From the NCBI RefSeq assembly GCF_023824195.1, contig NZ_CP085442.1, forward strand, positions 2,208,001 through 2,272,000: DNA of 64,000 bases. Direction: 5' to 3'. The DNA comes from Priestia megaterium. GTDB lineage: Bacteria; Bacillota; Bacilli; Bacillales; Bacillaceae_H. The notes below the pieces were generated by a model that searched no databases, was not told where the DNA came from, and saw only the letters and a list, made by a program, of their open reading frames with translations. A program made the position numbers and the translations under genes. This document shows, in pieces, positions 50,290 to 57,769 of the stretch. Within the stretch, counting starts at the first letter, position 1; each line of letters opens with the position of its first letter.

Positions 50290-50375
50290 GGGAGCTTGCG
50301 CGGGGCAGGCTGAGAGTACAGGGACGCCTGTTGACCATTTGAACCTGTTGGATAATGCCAGCGCAGGGAATGTGA
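50290..50375 (+). promoter_or_regulatory. TPP riboswitch controlling thiM-thiE
   Basis: THI-box blocks GGGGC, GGCTGAGAG, CCATTTGAACCTGTTGGAT and GCCAGCGCAGGGAA are in the right order. Confidence 0.95.
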
Positions 50376-50384
50376 GTACATACC

Positions 50385-50415
50385 AAAGCACTTTGCGCAT
50401 GCAAGGTGCTTTTTT
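50385..50415 (+). terminator. Riboswitch terminator before thiM
   Basis: AAAGCACTTTGC / GCAAGGTGCTTT with T6; the expression platform of the TPP riboswitch. Confidence 0.88.
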
Positions 50416-50461
50416 GTCTTTTTTTTGCAGTGTTAAAACTAAATGAAAAGAGTGAGAGAAT

Positions 50462-51268
50462 ATGGATATTAGTAAAATTTCAGCTCAATTAGAAAAAGTA
50501 AGAGATACAAGTCCGCTTGTTCATAATATTACGAATGTTGTGGTAACCAATTTTACAGCAAATGGACTGCTTGCACTAGGAGCTTCACCTGTTATGGCTT
50601 ATGCGAAGGAAGAAGTGGCTGACATGGCACGAATCGCCGGAGCGCTTGTCTTAAATATGGGTACACTGACGGCTCAAGAAGTAGAAGCGATGAGAATAGC
50701 AGGAAAATCAGCAAATGAAAATGGCGTGCCGGTTATTTTTGACCCTGTAGGAGCCGGAGCGACACCGTTTCGTACAGAAGTGGCACGTCAGCTTGTAGAA
50801 GAATTAAATATTGCAGTTATTCGTGGTAACGCTGCTGAAGTTGCGAATGTAGTAGGCGAGTCATGGCTCATTAAAGGCGTTGATTCATTAGAAGGGCAAG
50901 GAGACGTCATTGAACTTGCTGAGAAAGCAGCGAACAAATTAGATACAGTGATTGTTATCACGGGTAAACAAGATGTAATCACAGATGGAAACACAACGTA
51001 TACAGTAGACAACGGTCACCCGTTATTTACGAAAGTGACGGGTACAGGATGTCTGCTGACATCAATTATAGGAGCTTTCGCCGCTGTAGAAAAAGAATAT
51101 GTCGAGGCAAGCGTTGCTGCTTTAAGTTTTTACGGAGTGGCAGGTGAAATCGCCGCAGCGAAAAAAGGTGAAGAAGGGCCGGGAAGCTTTCAAATTGAGC
51201 TGTTAAATCAGCTTCATCTTTTATCTGGGCAGGATATTGAATCATATGCAAGAGTACATCAACGTTAA
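50462..51268 (+). CDS. thiM: Hydroxyethylthiazole kinase
   Basis: 268 residues. ThiM signatures: [29 protein letters not shown] at the start, [15 protein letters not shown], and [15 protein letters not shown] with the catalytic Cys near 195. It phosphorylates the thiazole moiety for thiamine salvage. It lies behind a TPP riboswitch and 13 nt ahead of thiE. Confidence 0.95.
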   Translation: MDISKISAQLEKVRDTSPLVHNITNVVVTNFTANGLLALGASPVMAYAKEEVADMARIAGALVLNMGTLTAQEVEAMRIAGKSANENGVPVIFDPVGAGATPFRTEVARQLVEELNIAVIRGNAAEVANVVGESWLIKGVDSLEGQGDVIELAEKAANKLDTVIVITGKQDVITDGNTTYTVDNGHPLFTKVTGTGCLLTSIIGAFAAVEKEYVEASVAALSFYGVAGEIAAAKKGEEGPGSFQIELLNQLHLLSGQDIESYARVHQR

Positions 51269-51281
51269 AAGGAGCCGGAAA

Positions 51282-51926
51282 ATGACAAACGAAGAAATCA
51301 AAAAGCTGCTGCAAGTTTATTTTATAATGGGCAGCAATAACTGTACAAAAGATCCGAAAGAAGTGTTGAAAGAAGCAATTGAAGGCGGCGTTACCGTGTT
51401 TCAATTTCGCGAAAAAGGCGAAGGTGCCCTAACAGGAGAAGTGAAATATCAGCTGGCGAAGGAACTTCAGCAAATTTGTCAGCAGCACAACGTTCCTTTT
51501 GTGGTGAATGATGATCTGGACTTAGCGATCCGCTTACAAGCAGATGGCGTTCATATTGGACAAGAAGATGAAAAAGCTCATATTGTTCGAGAGAAAATAG
51601 GAAAAGGAATTGTGGGCGTCTCTGTTCATAATATACAAGAGCTGCAGCAAGCGATAAAAGACGGGGCGGATTATGTAGGAATGGGACCTGTTTTTCCTAC
51701 TTCTACAAAAAAAGACGCAAAGGCAGTGCAAGGTACAAAATTAATTGAAGAAGTGCGAAACCAGAATATTGACTTTCCAATTGTAGGAATCGGTGGCATC
51801 ACGCCTGAAAATGCCAAACAAGTAGTAGAAGCAGGTGCAGATGGCGTTTCTATTATTACCGCTATTAGCTTAGCAGCGTCTCCAAAAGAAAAAGCAGCTC
51901 AATTGAGAGAAGCGGTAGGAAAATAA
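51282..51926 (+). CDS. thiE: Thiamine phosphate synthase
   Basis: 214 residues from ATG 51282 (AAAGGAG at 51269; the earlier in-frame ATG at 51237 lies inside thiM). [54 protein letters not shown] and [11 protein letters not shown] are the TIM-barrel signatures for HMP-PP and thiazole-phosphate. It joins the two thiamine halves. With thiM it forms a salvage operon under the riboswitch. Confidence 0.95.
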   Translation: MTNEEIKKLLQVYFIMGSNNCTKDPKEVLKEAIEGGVTVFQFREKGEGALTGEVKYQLAKELQQICQQHNVPFVVNDDLDLAIRLQADGVHIGQEDEKAHIVREKIGKGIVGVSVHNIQELQQAIKDGADYVGMGPVFPTSTKKDAKAVQGTKLIEEVRNQNIDFPIVGIGGITPENAKQVVEAGADGVSIITAISLAASPKEKAAQLREAVGK

Positions 51927-51927
51927 A

Positions 51928-51953
51928 AAAAGCGCACAGTGTGCGCTTTTTTA
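51928..51953. terminator. Bidirectional terminator
   Basis: AAAAAGCGCACA / TGTGCGCTTTTT; convergent with the next gene. Confidence 0.9.
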
Positions 51954-52382
51954 TTATAGCTGAACAGTTTGAGGAGTTTCTTCGCCTTCATTCATAAAGC
52001 GAATTTCGTTCGGCGTAATTTCAAGAACAACATACTCAGGGTCATTTGGACCGTCAAACCATTCTTTCATGTGATCGTTCCATATACGCCCTTTTAATTG
52101 ATCACCAGTACGAAGAACAGCTGTACCAGATAATTCTAAGTATTGATCGCCATATCCTTCGCCGCTGTAGCCCAATAGTACGTGCACGTTCGGATTGGCT
52201 TCGATTTCTTCTGCCTTATGTGTATTGATATTTGTTGGTGTGTAAAGAGCGATACCATCTTCATCGCTAAAGAATGTCATATAGCGAGAGTGGGGTTTGT
52301 TGTTTACAACTGTGGCTAATGTTCCTACACGATTTCCTTCTAATACTTCATTTACTTTTTTAGCAATTTTTTGTTCATTCAT
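51954..52382 (-). CDS. ydaG: General stress protein 26-like flavin/PLP-oxidase-fold protein
   Basis: 142 residues from ATG 52382, 9 nt behind AAAGGAG; the ATG at 52391 touches that site. The split-barrel fold of the pyridoxamine-phosphate-oxidase-like family is indicated by GNRVGTLATVVNNKPHSRYMTFF and NPNVHVLLGYSG. B. subtilis YdaG is a sigma-B-dependent general stress protein. A weak GTTTTA ... GGAACA arrangement upstream could be a sigma-B promoter. Flavin binding is likely; the substrate is unknown. Confidence 0.8.
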   Translation of the reverse strand: MNEQKIAKKVNEVLEGNRVGTLATVVNNKPHSRYMTFFSDEDGIALYTPTNINTHKAEEIEANPNVHVLLGYSGEGYGDQYLELSGTAVLRTGDQLKGRIWNDHMKEWFDGPNDPEYVVLEITPNEIRFMNEGEETPQTVQL

Positions 52383-52500
52383 TTTATCCATCTCCTTTGT
52401 TACTTTTTATGTTCCTCAATCGAAGATAAATAAAACATACATGTCTAAAAAAATATAAGTTAACAATAAAATAATTATGTAAACTAATAAATTAAAAAAT

Positions 52501-52524
52501 AAAAAAAGCTAGCTACAGCTAACT
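52501..52524 (-). terminator. Terminator of the candidate 6S RNA
   Basis: On the minus strand AGTTAGCT / AGCTAGCT followed by T7. Confidence 0.65.
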
Positions 52525-52529
52525 AAAAA

Positions 52530-52704
52530 ATAAGCCCGCACTGCCGTAACCCTAAGTGTCTTAAATACCCAGATCTACTAGGTGGGTGCCCTCATAGCCG
52601 GGTTTAGCGTCCCAAGAAAGGCGTGCTATCTGCAGCTAAATTTTGAGCTCCCTTTTAACACTCAAAGGTTTAAGACAACATGAGTATACGCACAGCGCAG
52701 GTAT
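52530..52704 (-). ncRNA. Candidate 6S RNA (SsrS/Bsr-like)
   Basis: On the minus strand a rod of about 175 nt can be drawn. The terminal helix CCTGCGCTG / CAGTGCGGG and a second helix AACCTTTGAGTGT / ACACTTAGGGTT close a large central region with the local hairpin ACCCA ... TGGGT, the layout of 6S RNA with its central bubble. The 3' segment AGGGTTACGGCAGTGCGGG resembles the conserved GGGTTAC-GC-TGCGG end of 6S RNAs. 6S RNA binds sigma-A RNA polymerase. It sits in a 430-bp gap without genes and ends in a terminator. The assignment rests on structure and partial sequence similarity only. Confidence 0.65.
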
Positions 52705-52815
52705 GTATAACAAATGTAAATAAAATGCCGATATATAAATGTTTTCTAATTAATCAACTTTCATCGTACAAGAAATGATTATAACGGAATAATGAATGGA
52801 ACGCAAGACTTTTAT

Positions 52816-53436
52816 TTAAAGTTTTTCTTCTCTAACATCTTGGCGGGGAAGCAGTAACAAAATAAGAAAAGGGCCCGCAACTGGAATGAAACATAAAAGA
52901 AGGTAAGGCCGGGACGCTATCCTTTCTTTTGTCATAACGCAGTAAGAAAGCCACGTTAAAACAAAAAAATCAGCGGTCATCACGCTAACAAGCTGTGACT
53001 GCATAAAAGCATCTCCATAAGCTTTTATTGAACCTACGGATAATCCGTATACGTAACCTGCAATCGTGAGCGCTAAGCATAGTCCAATCCATAGACGAGA
53101 AGAAATGATGGCAATGAAGCGTGAAGGAATACGCGAACGTGTTCGAACTTTTTGTCCTTTCCACTGATAATAGAACAAAAGAGAAAAAGCTCCAAGTGCA
53201 AATGATAGAAGAGAAAATGGCCATCCAGGCAGTTTGTATGTATCTTTTTTACAGATCATTACCATAAACAATAATGGGAAAAGTCCTAAAAAAGAGAATA
53301 CCATAACCACGAGCGGATCTACCTGTTGAAAATTTCCTGTGATAAGGTTTTTAAACAGCAAATCATTAGCGACGCTTGCTCCCGGAGCTAGCAGCAAGGC
53401 GTATAGTACAAGCATAGCCCATACAATGATATACAT
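52816..53436 (-). CDS. Multi-spanning membrane protein of unknown function
   Basis: 206 residues with six or seven hydrophobic helices. N-terminus VWAMLVLYALLLAPG; a cytosolic basic loop (KGQKVRTRSRIPSRF) in the middle; C-terminus FIPVAGPFLILLLLPRQDVREEKL. Possibly related to small cyanobacterial/Bacillus membrane proteins without known role. It is divergent from the XRE-type regulator gene. Confidence 0.7.
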   Translation of the reverse strand: MYIIVWAMLVLYALLLAPGASVANDLLFKNLITGNFQQVDPLVVMVFSFLGLFPLLFMVMICKKDTYKLPGWPFSLLSFALGAFSLLFYYQWKGQKVRTRSRIPSRFIAIISSRLWIGLCLALTIAGYVYGLSVGSIKAYGDAFMQSQLVSVMTADFFVLTWLSYCVMTKERIASRPYLLLCFIPVAGPFLILLLLPRQDVREEKL

Positions 53437-53589
53437 ATTCTCAACTCCTTTTAATTGTTTTAGTGTACAAAAACCATTTCAGTATATTTCCCCGTCTTGT
53501 GACGAAGGGAAACGCTTGAAACTCTTCTTTAATTAGGTGTAATATTACACTAAAGAAATGTGCGTGTATAGAAAGAAAGGGCTGTGAAA

Positions 53590-54042
53590 ATGAATAAACA
53601 AGAAGTGATTAAATCAGTATCGGATAAAATAAGATTAATTCGTTTAGAAAGAAACTATTCACAAGACAGAATGGCTGAAGTCATTGGCATTTCCAAAAAA
53701 ACATTGGTTCAAATTGAAAAAGGGCGCACGGAAGCAGGGTGGACGACCACTGTTGCAGTATGCGGTTTGTTTGGTGACAGTGAAATCCTTCAATCGGTTT
53801 TAGGAGACGTTCCTTTAGAAGTAGTAGAAATCATTGCTCATAACGGCGTATCTTCTCCAAAAGATAAAACGCTCGGAGGAAGAGTATGGTGGAAAGAAAT
53901 TCAAAAAGAAGGCTCTTTTCGTCTGCAGCAAAATATGATTAGTCAGCACTATCGCATTTTAGATGACCAAGACTATCGATGGTTTAGTTCATTTGATAAA
54001 AGCGAAGCGGTAAAAAGGTTTGAAGAATTAACGAATGAATAA
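53590..54042 (+). CDS. XRE-family HTH regulator
   Basis: 150 residues from ATG 53590, 8 nt behind AAAGGG; GTG 53584 is too close. An N-terminal HTH (DKIRLIRLERNYSQDRMAEVIGISKKTLVQIEKGRTEAG) is followed by a region with GRVWWKEIQKEGSFRLQQNMISQHYRILDDQDYRWFSSF of unknown function. It may control the divergent membrane protein. A repeat begins 5 bp after the stop. Confidence 0.85.
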   Translation: MNKQEVIKSVSDKIRLIRLERNYSQDRMAEVIGISKKTLVQIEKGRTEAGWTTTVAVCGLFGDSEILQSVLGDVPLEVVEIIAHNGVSSPKDKTLGGRVWWKEIQKEGSFRLQQNMISQHYRILDDQDYRWFSSFDKSEAVKRFEELTNE

Positions 54043-54046
54043 AAAA

Positions 54047-54379
54047 GAGGCCGGGACATAACGAAATCACTTCAATCTAAAGACGAACAAATGGGATAAA
54101 GGAGCTGAATCGCTTGTCACACAGCTGTTGATTTCCGTTCAAGACTTCGCTTTCCGCATGCGGCTGATGAGCCTCCTCGTCGCTTCCGCTCCTGCGGGGT
54201 CTTGCTTTTCCCGCAGGAGTCTTTGCCTTGCCCTCCAATCAACCGCTAGAAGCACCCACATATACGAAACCTACGTTCACCCTATCCATAAAAAAATCCG
54301 AACGAATTTGATTCTCCATCAAGAGTCTTGATTCATCGTTCGGATTTTTCTTCCACTACTATACTTTTGTCTCAGCCTC
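54047..54379 (-). repeat. Dispersed structured repeat, copy E (long form, inverted)
   Basis: Read on the minus strand it starts GAGGCTGAGACAAAAGTAT (complement of 54361-54379) and ends GTTATGTCCCGGCCTC. Hairpin TCCGAACGATGAATCAAG ... CGTTCGGA. Core GCGGTTGATT ... AAATCAACAGC holds the extra hairpin CTCCTGCGGG ... CCCGCAGGAG. Its left end covers the stop codon of the anti-sigma gene. Confidence 0.9.
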
Positions 54380-55569
54380 TACTGATTCATTAACGTACCG
54401 GATGAAGGACGGCTGAACCAATTCCATAGCTCTACATCTCCAAGTGACGCATATGTGATCGACGGATCATTTTTTAATTTCAGAAGCTTTTTTGTAGGCC
54501 CTGTAATCACAACGCCGTACACACCGACTCCATGTTTTTTTACATAAGAATATCGCTGCTTTAGCAACAGATCGGAATGGTCTAGCTCACGAACTTTTTG
54601 GACCGTTTCTTCATTATCGGCTAATAGTTTCATCATATTTAAAACGTTCGACTTGCTAGTAGAGTGGGTTTGATTTCCTTTGTGATCGTAAGGTAAGTCT
54701 AAAAACTCTGGAAAGCCAAATGTTGATGTTAAGTCAATTAATGGCTCATCTTTTGTGCTTGTTTTTTGTTCGTGCCCTGTATTAAGCGCGTACCAAGAGG
54801 TAGAAAAATCACGGCTGTCGATGGCGTTCATCTTTTGCTGAACTTCTTTTAGCGAATACGTACCATCAAAAGAAATAGCCACTTCGCTTACCGTGCCTTT
54901 TGGTAGATTTTCTAATGCTTTCCATGTTTCATTCGTCCATTCCTTATACTCTTGTGCATGCTGCTTTAGTTTTTTTTGATCAGGATAGACAAAGGAAAGG
55001 TTAAGATCGTATTTACCGCCGGAAAATTCTTTTTCTACACCGCTCGTTTTATCAAACAGCTGATGAAATGTAAACGTCCCAATGGCCTGCTCTTCACGTC
55101 CAATTTGCTTATAAGCTTCCATTTGCGACTGCATTCGGAAAAAGGACTGTGTATCAGAAGTGGTTTCACGTATATGAACGTTCGGAAAAGCAGATTCGAT
55201 AGCCGCTTGATTCACGCTGTTTATGTATTCGGTTTTTGATTGATGATAATATACAATAGATAAAAAGCTGCCGATTATCCATAGCAGAACGACAGAGCTA
55301 ATGACAGTTGTCACATTTGAAAGGCGCTGCTTCCATTTGGCGATATAAATAGACTTTTTAACTTTTTTATTATCCAACATCGTATCGTCACTTAGTGAAG
55401 TAGTTGATGGAGTTGGCGATAACGGTTCATCTTCGGTTAGCAAGTGCTCCAAATGAGCTGAGCATGCTTCACAATTTTCCGTATGTTCTTCAAGTGTTTC
55501 TGCTTCTTTGTCTGTCAAAGTGCCGTTTTTATATTTTTCCCATTGATGCTTCATATCTTGACAGCTCAT
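54379..55569 (-). CDS. Zinc-finger-type anti-sigma factor
   Basis: 396 residues. N-terminal cytosolic zinc-binding-type domain with LEEHTENCEACSAHLEHLL (H-x3-C-x2-C near 30), a linker, one membrane helix (VISSVVLLWIIGSFLSIVYY, near 95) and an extracytoplasmic domain resembling the sigma-factor-regulator C-terminal domain of Bacillus anti-sigmas. It should hold the ECF sigma at the membrane until an envelope signal. Its start overlaps the sigma stop by 4 nt. Its TAG stop lies in the terminal repeat of copy E. Confidence 0.85.
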   Translation of the reverse strand: MSCQDMKHQWEKYKNGTLTDKEAETLEEHTENCEACSAHLEHLLTEDEPLSPTPSTTSLSDDTMLDNKKVKKSIYIAKWKQRLSNVTTVISSVVLLWIIGSFLSIVYYHQSKTEYINSVNQAAIESAFPNVHIRETTSDTQSFFRMQSQMEAYKQIGREEQAIGTFTFHQLFDKTSGVEKEFSGGKYDLNLSFVYPDQKKLKQHAQEYKEWTNETWKALENLPKGTVSEVAISFDGTYSLKEVQQKMNAIDSRDFSTSWYALNTGHEQKTSTKDEPLIDLTSTFGFPEFLDLPYDHKGNQTHSTSKSNVLNMMKLLADNEETVQKVRELDHSDLLLKQRYSYVKKHGVGVYGVVITGPTKKLLKLKNDPSITYASLGDVELWNWFSRPSSGTLMNQ

Positions 55570-56060
55570 CCGTCCTCTTCCTTTCTTTTTTTCAATTGTT
55601 GACGACCACGATACAAGTCCATTTTCACTTTTGACAGAGTAAAGCCAGTCATTTCTGCAATCTCTTCATATGTGAAGCCATGATAATCTCGTAACAGTAC
55701 AATATTCTGCTTAGCCGGAGGCAAGGCAGATACATCAGAAAGCCAGCCGTCGATTTCACTTTGAATCATCACTTGTTCTTCAGCACTTGGCTGAGGAGTA
55801 AAGTGCCATTCTTCTATTTCGACAGTAGGGCGTTTTTTTTCTTTTCGATACCAGTCAATAAAGGCGTGATAAGCAATTTTGAACAGCCAAGGCTTCACTT
55901 CCTCGCCTTTATATGTTTCTAAGTGTAAAAGTGCCCGGTAAAAGGTCTCCTGCATTAAATCTTCCGCTGATTCTTTTCTGCGAGTAAGAGAGAGAAGATA
56001 GCGCAGCAAATCATGCATGTGCTGTTTATAAATGTATTCAAAGTTATGCTGTTGTGCCAT
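55566..56060 (-). CDS. ECF-family RNA polymerase sigma factor
   Basis: 164 residues. Region 2 (LLRYLLSLTRRKESAEDLMQETFYRALLHLETY, VKPWLFKIAYHAFIDWYRKEKKRP) and region 4 (LPPAKQNIVLLRDYHGFTYEEIAEMTGFTLSKVKMDLYRGRQQLKKR). Size and features resemble SigM, but the exact ortholog is not settled. It recognises GAAAC-N16-CGT-type promoters, one of which lies directly upstream, so the pair is likely autoregulated. Confidence 0.93.
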   Translation of the reverse strand: MAQQHNFEYIYKQHMHDLLRYLLSLTRRKESAEDLMQETFYRALLHLETYKGEEVKPWLFKIAYHAFIDWYRKEKKRPTVEIEEWHFTPQPSAEEQVMIQSEIDGWLSDVSALPPAKQNIVLLRDYHGFTYEEIAEMTGFTLSKVKMDLYRGRQQLKKRKEEDG

Positions 56061-56481
56061 TTTCTCCCCCTTTCATTTAATCAACGCAATTTGTGGATAA
56101 AAGTTTCGGTTTTTTTATCAAAAATCGTATGTAATAGATAAAAGATGCTTAAAATACGATATATAGCTTATCATACTAAAAAGAAAATCATATGAAATTC
56201 GACATAATTCCGTGTAATTTGTCATTTTTTTAAAAAACTAAAGGGTAATTGGTGTTCGAAGGAAACAGAAAATGTTATGATAGAACAAGGATGTGCTCTT
56301 ACAAAAAACAGCTACATACATAATAAAAAATACAGCGTTTGTTTGCAAAATAAAAATGGGCAAACACATGGTGTTTAACCATGGATGTTTGTGGGAAAAT
56401 AAACTAAGTATTTTCAACAAAAAGTAAATTAAATTGTGTTTTCACTTATAAAAAACACGGTAAATTGGAAAAGGTGGGGTC
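56061..56481. other. 421-bp divergent intergenic region
   Basis: Apart from the ECF promoter of the sigma gene (56083-56107) it holds AT-rich DNA without supported genes. GTGTTTT (56436) and AAAACAC near 56452 form a small inverted repeat before ykvS. Confidence 0.4.
56083..56107 (-). promoter_or_regulatory. ECF-type promoter of the sigma/anti-sigma operon
   Basis: On the minus strand GAAAC (56107-56103), 16 bp, CGTT (56086-56083), about 25 nt before ATG. This is the GAAAC-N16-CGT architecture used by Bacillus ECF sigma factors. Confidence 0.7.
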
Positions 56482-56712
56482 ATGATGGACGTAGAAAATA
56501 CACAAGGTACAGAAGAACAAGCACCTAAAGTCAAAGCAGCTAAAGTTGGCGATACGATTCAGCCTAAAAAAGGCGACTATAAAGGATTTAAAGGAATTGT
56601 TATGGTAGTGCGAGACAATTCGGTTATCGTAGATTTTGGGAAAGATGCTGAAACGGGCGAATCCATGAAAACAGTCGTTAATCATAAAAACTATAAAATC
56701 GTAAAAAAGTAG
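56482..56712 (+). CDS. ykvS: YkvS-like DUF2187 protein
   Basis: 76 residues. After an acidic N-terminus, KVGDTIQPKKGDYKGFKGIVMVVRDNSVIVDFG and TVVNHKNYKIVKK give a small KOW-like beta barrel, matching YkvS of B. subtilis. AAGGTGGGG precedes two adjacent ATG codons; either may be used. Nucleic acid binding is possible but not shown. Confidence 0.85.
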   Translation: MMDVENTQGTEEQAPKVKAAKVGDTIQPKKGDYKGFKGIVMVVRDNSVIVDFGKDAETGESMKTVVNHKNYKIVKK

Positions 56713-56735
56713 GTGAATAACCTACTTTTTTTTAC
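56703..56735 (+). terminator. Terminator of ykvS
   Basis: AAAGTAGGT / ACCTACTTT around gaata, followed by T8. Confidence 0.88.
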
Positions 56736-56867
56736 TGAATATATGTTTAAAGACTGCGATTTTTCTATCGGAAACCTTAGAGAAAAGCGTAGGTAAAGCA
56801 ATTCTTTGAGAAGAAGAATGTTTTTTAGTAAACTATAGAAAGTATGCAGAAAGAAAGGATTTTTGTT

Positions 56868-57758
56868 ATGTCAATTCAACTATCACAATTATCATTACCA
56901 CAAGAGGTTCTTTCGCTTTTAGCGAATCGTAAATATGAAAATTTGTCCGATGCTGATCAGCTATTAATTGGAAAAGGCGGCTATACAGCAGAAGAAGCAG
57001 ATATTTTAGAAGATGCCATTATTGCCTTGTCACTAGGGAAAAACGTACTTTTAAAAGGGCCAACAGGTTCAGGTAAAACAAAGCTTGCTGAAACGCTGTC
57101 GCATTTATTTTCTCAGCCGATGCATAGCGTTAACTGCTCGGTTGACTTAGATGCAGAAGCGCTGCTTGGCTTTAAAACAATTGCTGAACAAGAAGGGAAA
57201 ACAGGTATTGAGTTTGTGGAAGGACCTGTTATTCAAGCAATGAAAAAAGGCCATTTATTATATATTGATGAAATTAACATGGCTAAACCTGAAACGCTTC
57301 CTATTTTAAACGGGGTCCTTGACTATCGGAAAATGATTACGAACCCATTCACTGGAGATGTAGTACGCGGTCAGCAAACGTTCGGCGTAGTAGCGGCTAT
57401 TAATGAGGGGTATGTTGGTACTGTTCCATTAAACGAAGCGTTAAAAAATCGTTTTGTTGTTATTGAAGTGCCGTATATTCAAGGAGGCAGCTTAAAGCAA
57501 GTTCTGATGTCTCAGTCTCAGTTAAAAGACGAAAAATTAATTGATAAATTTGTCACGCTCTCTGCAGATTTAATTACTCAAGTTCAAAGCGGCCATGTAT
57601 CAGAAGAAGCTGCGTCTATTCGTGCGCTTATCGATACGTGTGATTTAGCTCTTTATATGCCGCCTCTTCGCGCGATTAAACGCGGTATTATTGAAAAGCT
57701 AGAAGATGAAAGGGAAAAAGCCGCCATTCAAAATATTGCTGAAACATTATTTGAGTAG
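56868..57758 (+). CDS. yojN: MoxR/NorQ-type AAA+ ATPase
   Basis: 296 residues from ATG 56868 (AAAGGA 9 nt upstream; ATG 56844 has no site). Walker [15 protein letters not shown] near 64, Walker [15 protein letters not shown] near 130, and sensor segment [12 protein letters not shown]. MoxR ATPases work with a VWA-domain partner to insert cofactors or remodel proteins. The partner yojO follows 11 bp later, as in B. subtilis. Confidence 0.92.
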   Translation: MSIQLSQLSLPQEVLSLLANRKYENLSDADQLLIGKGGYTAEEADILEDAIIALSLGKNVLLKGPTGSGKTKLAETLSHLFSQPMHSVNCSVDLDAEALLGFKTIAEQEGKTGIEFVEGPVIQAMKKGHLLYIDEINMAKPETLPILNGVLDYRKMITNPFTGDVVRGQQTFGVVAAINEGYVGTVPLNEALKNRFVVIEVPYIQGGSLKQVLMSQSQLKDEKLIDKFVTLSADLITQVQSGHVSEEAASIRALIDTCDLALYMPPLRAIKRGIIEKLEDEREKAAIQNIAETLFE

Positions 57759-57769
57759 GGAGTGGCGCT

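Noticed and set aside
50155..50400. 81-codon reading frame on the minus strand
   Set aside because: It lies across the TPP riboswitch and its terminator, without ribosome binding site or family resemblance.
52392..52500. Sigma-B promoter of the ydaG-like gene
   Set aside because: GTTTTA with GGAACA at 15 bp deviates from the -10 consensus at several positions; too weak to list as a feature.
54128..54331. 67-codon reading frame
   Set aside because: It is entirely within repeat copy E and reflects its GC-rich core.
3379..54379. CRISPR array or insertion sequences
   Set aside because: The repeats are dispersed over 50 kb, not spaced regularly, and contain no transposase or spacers.
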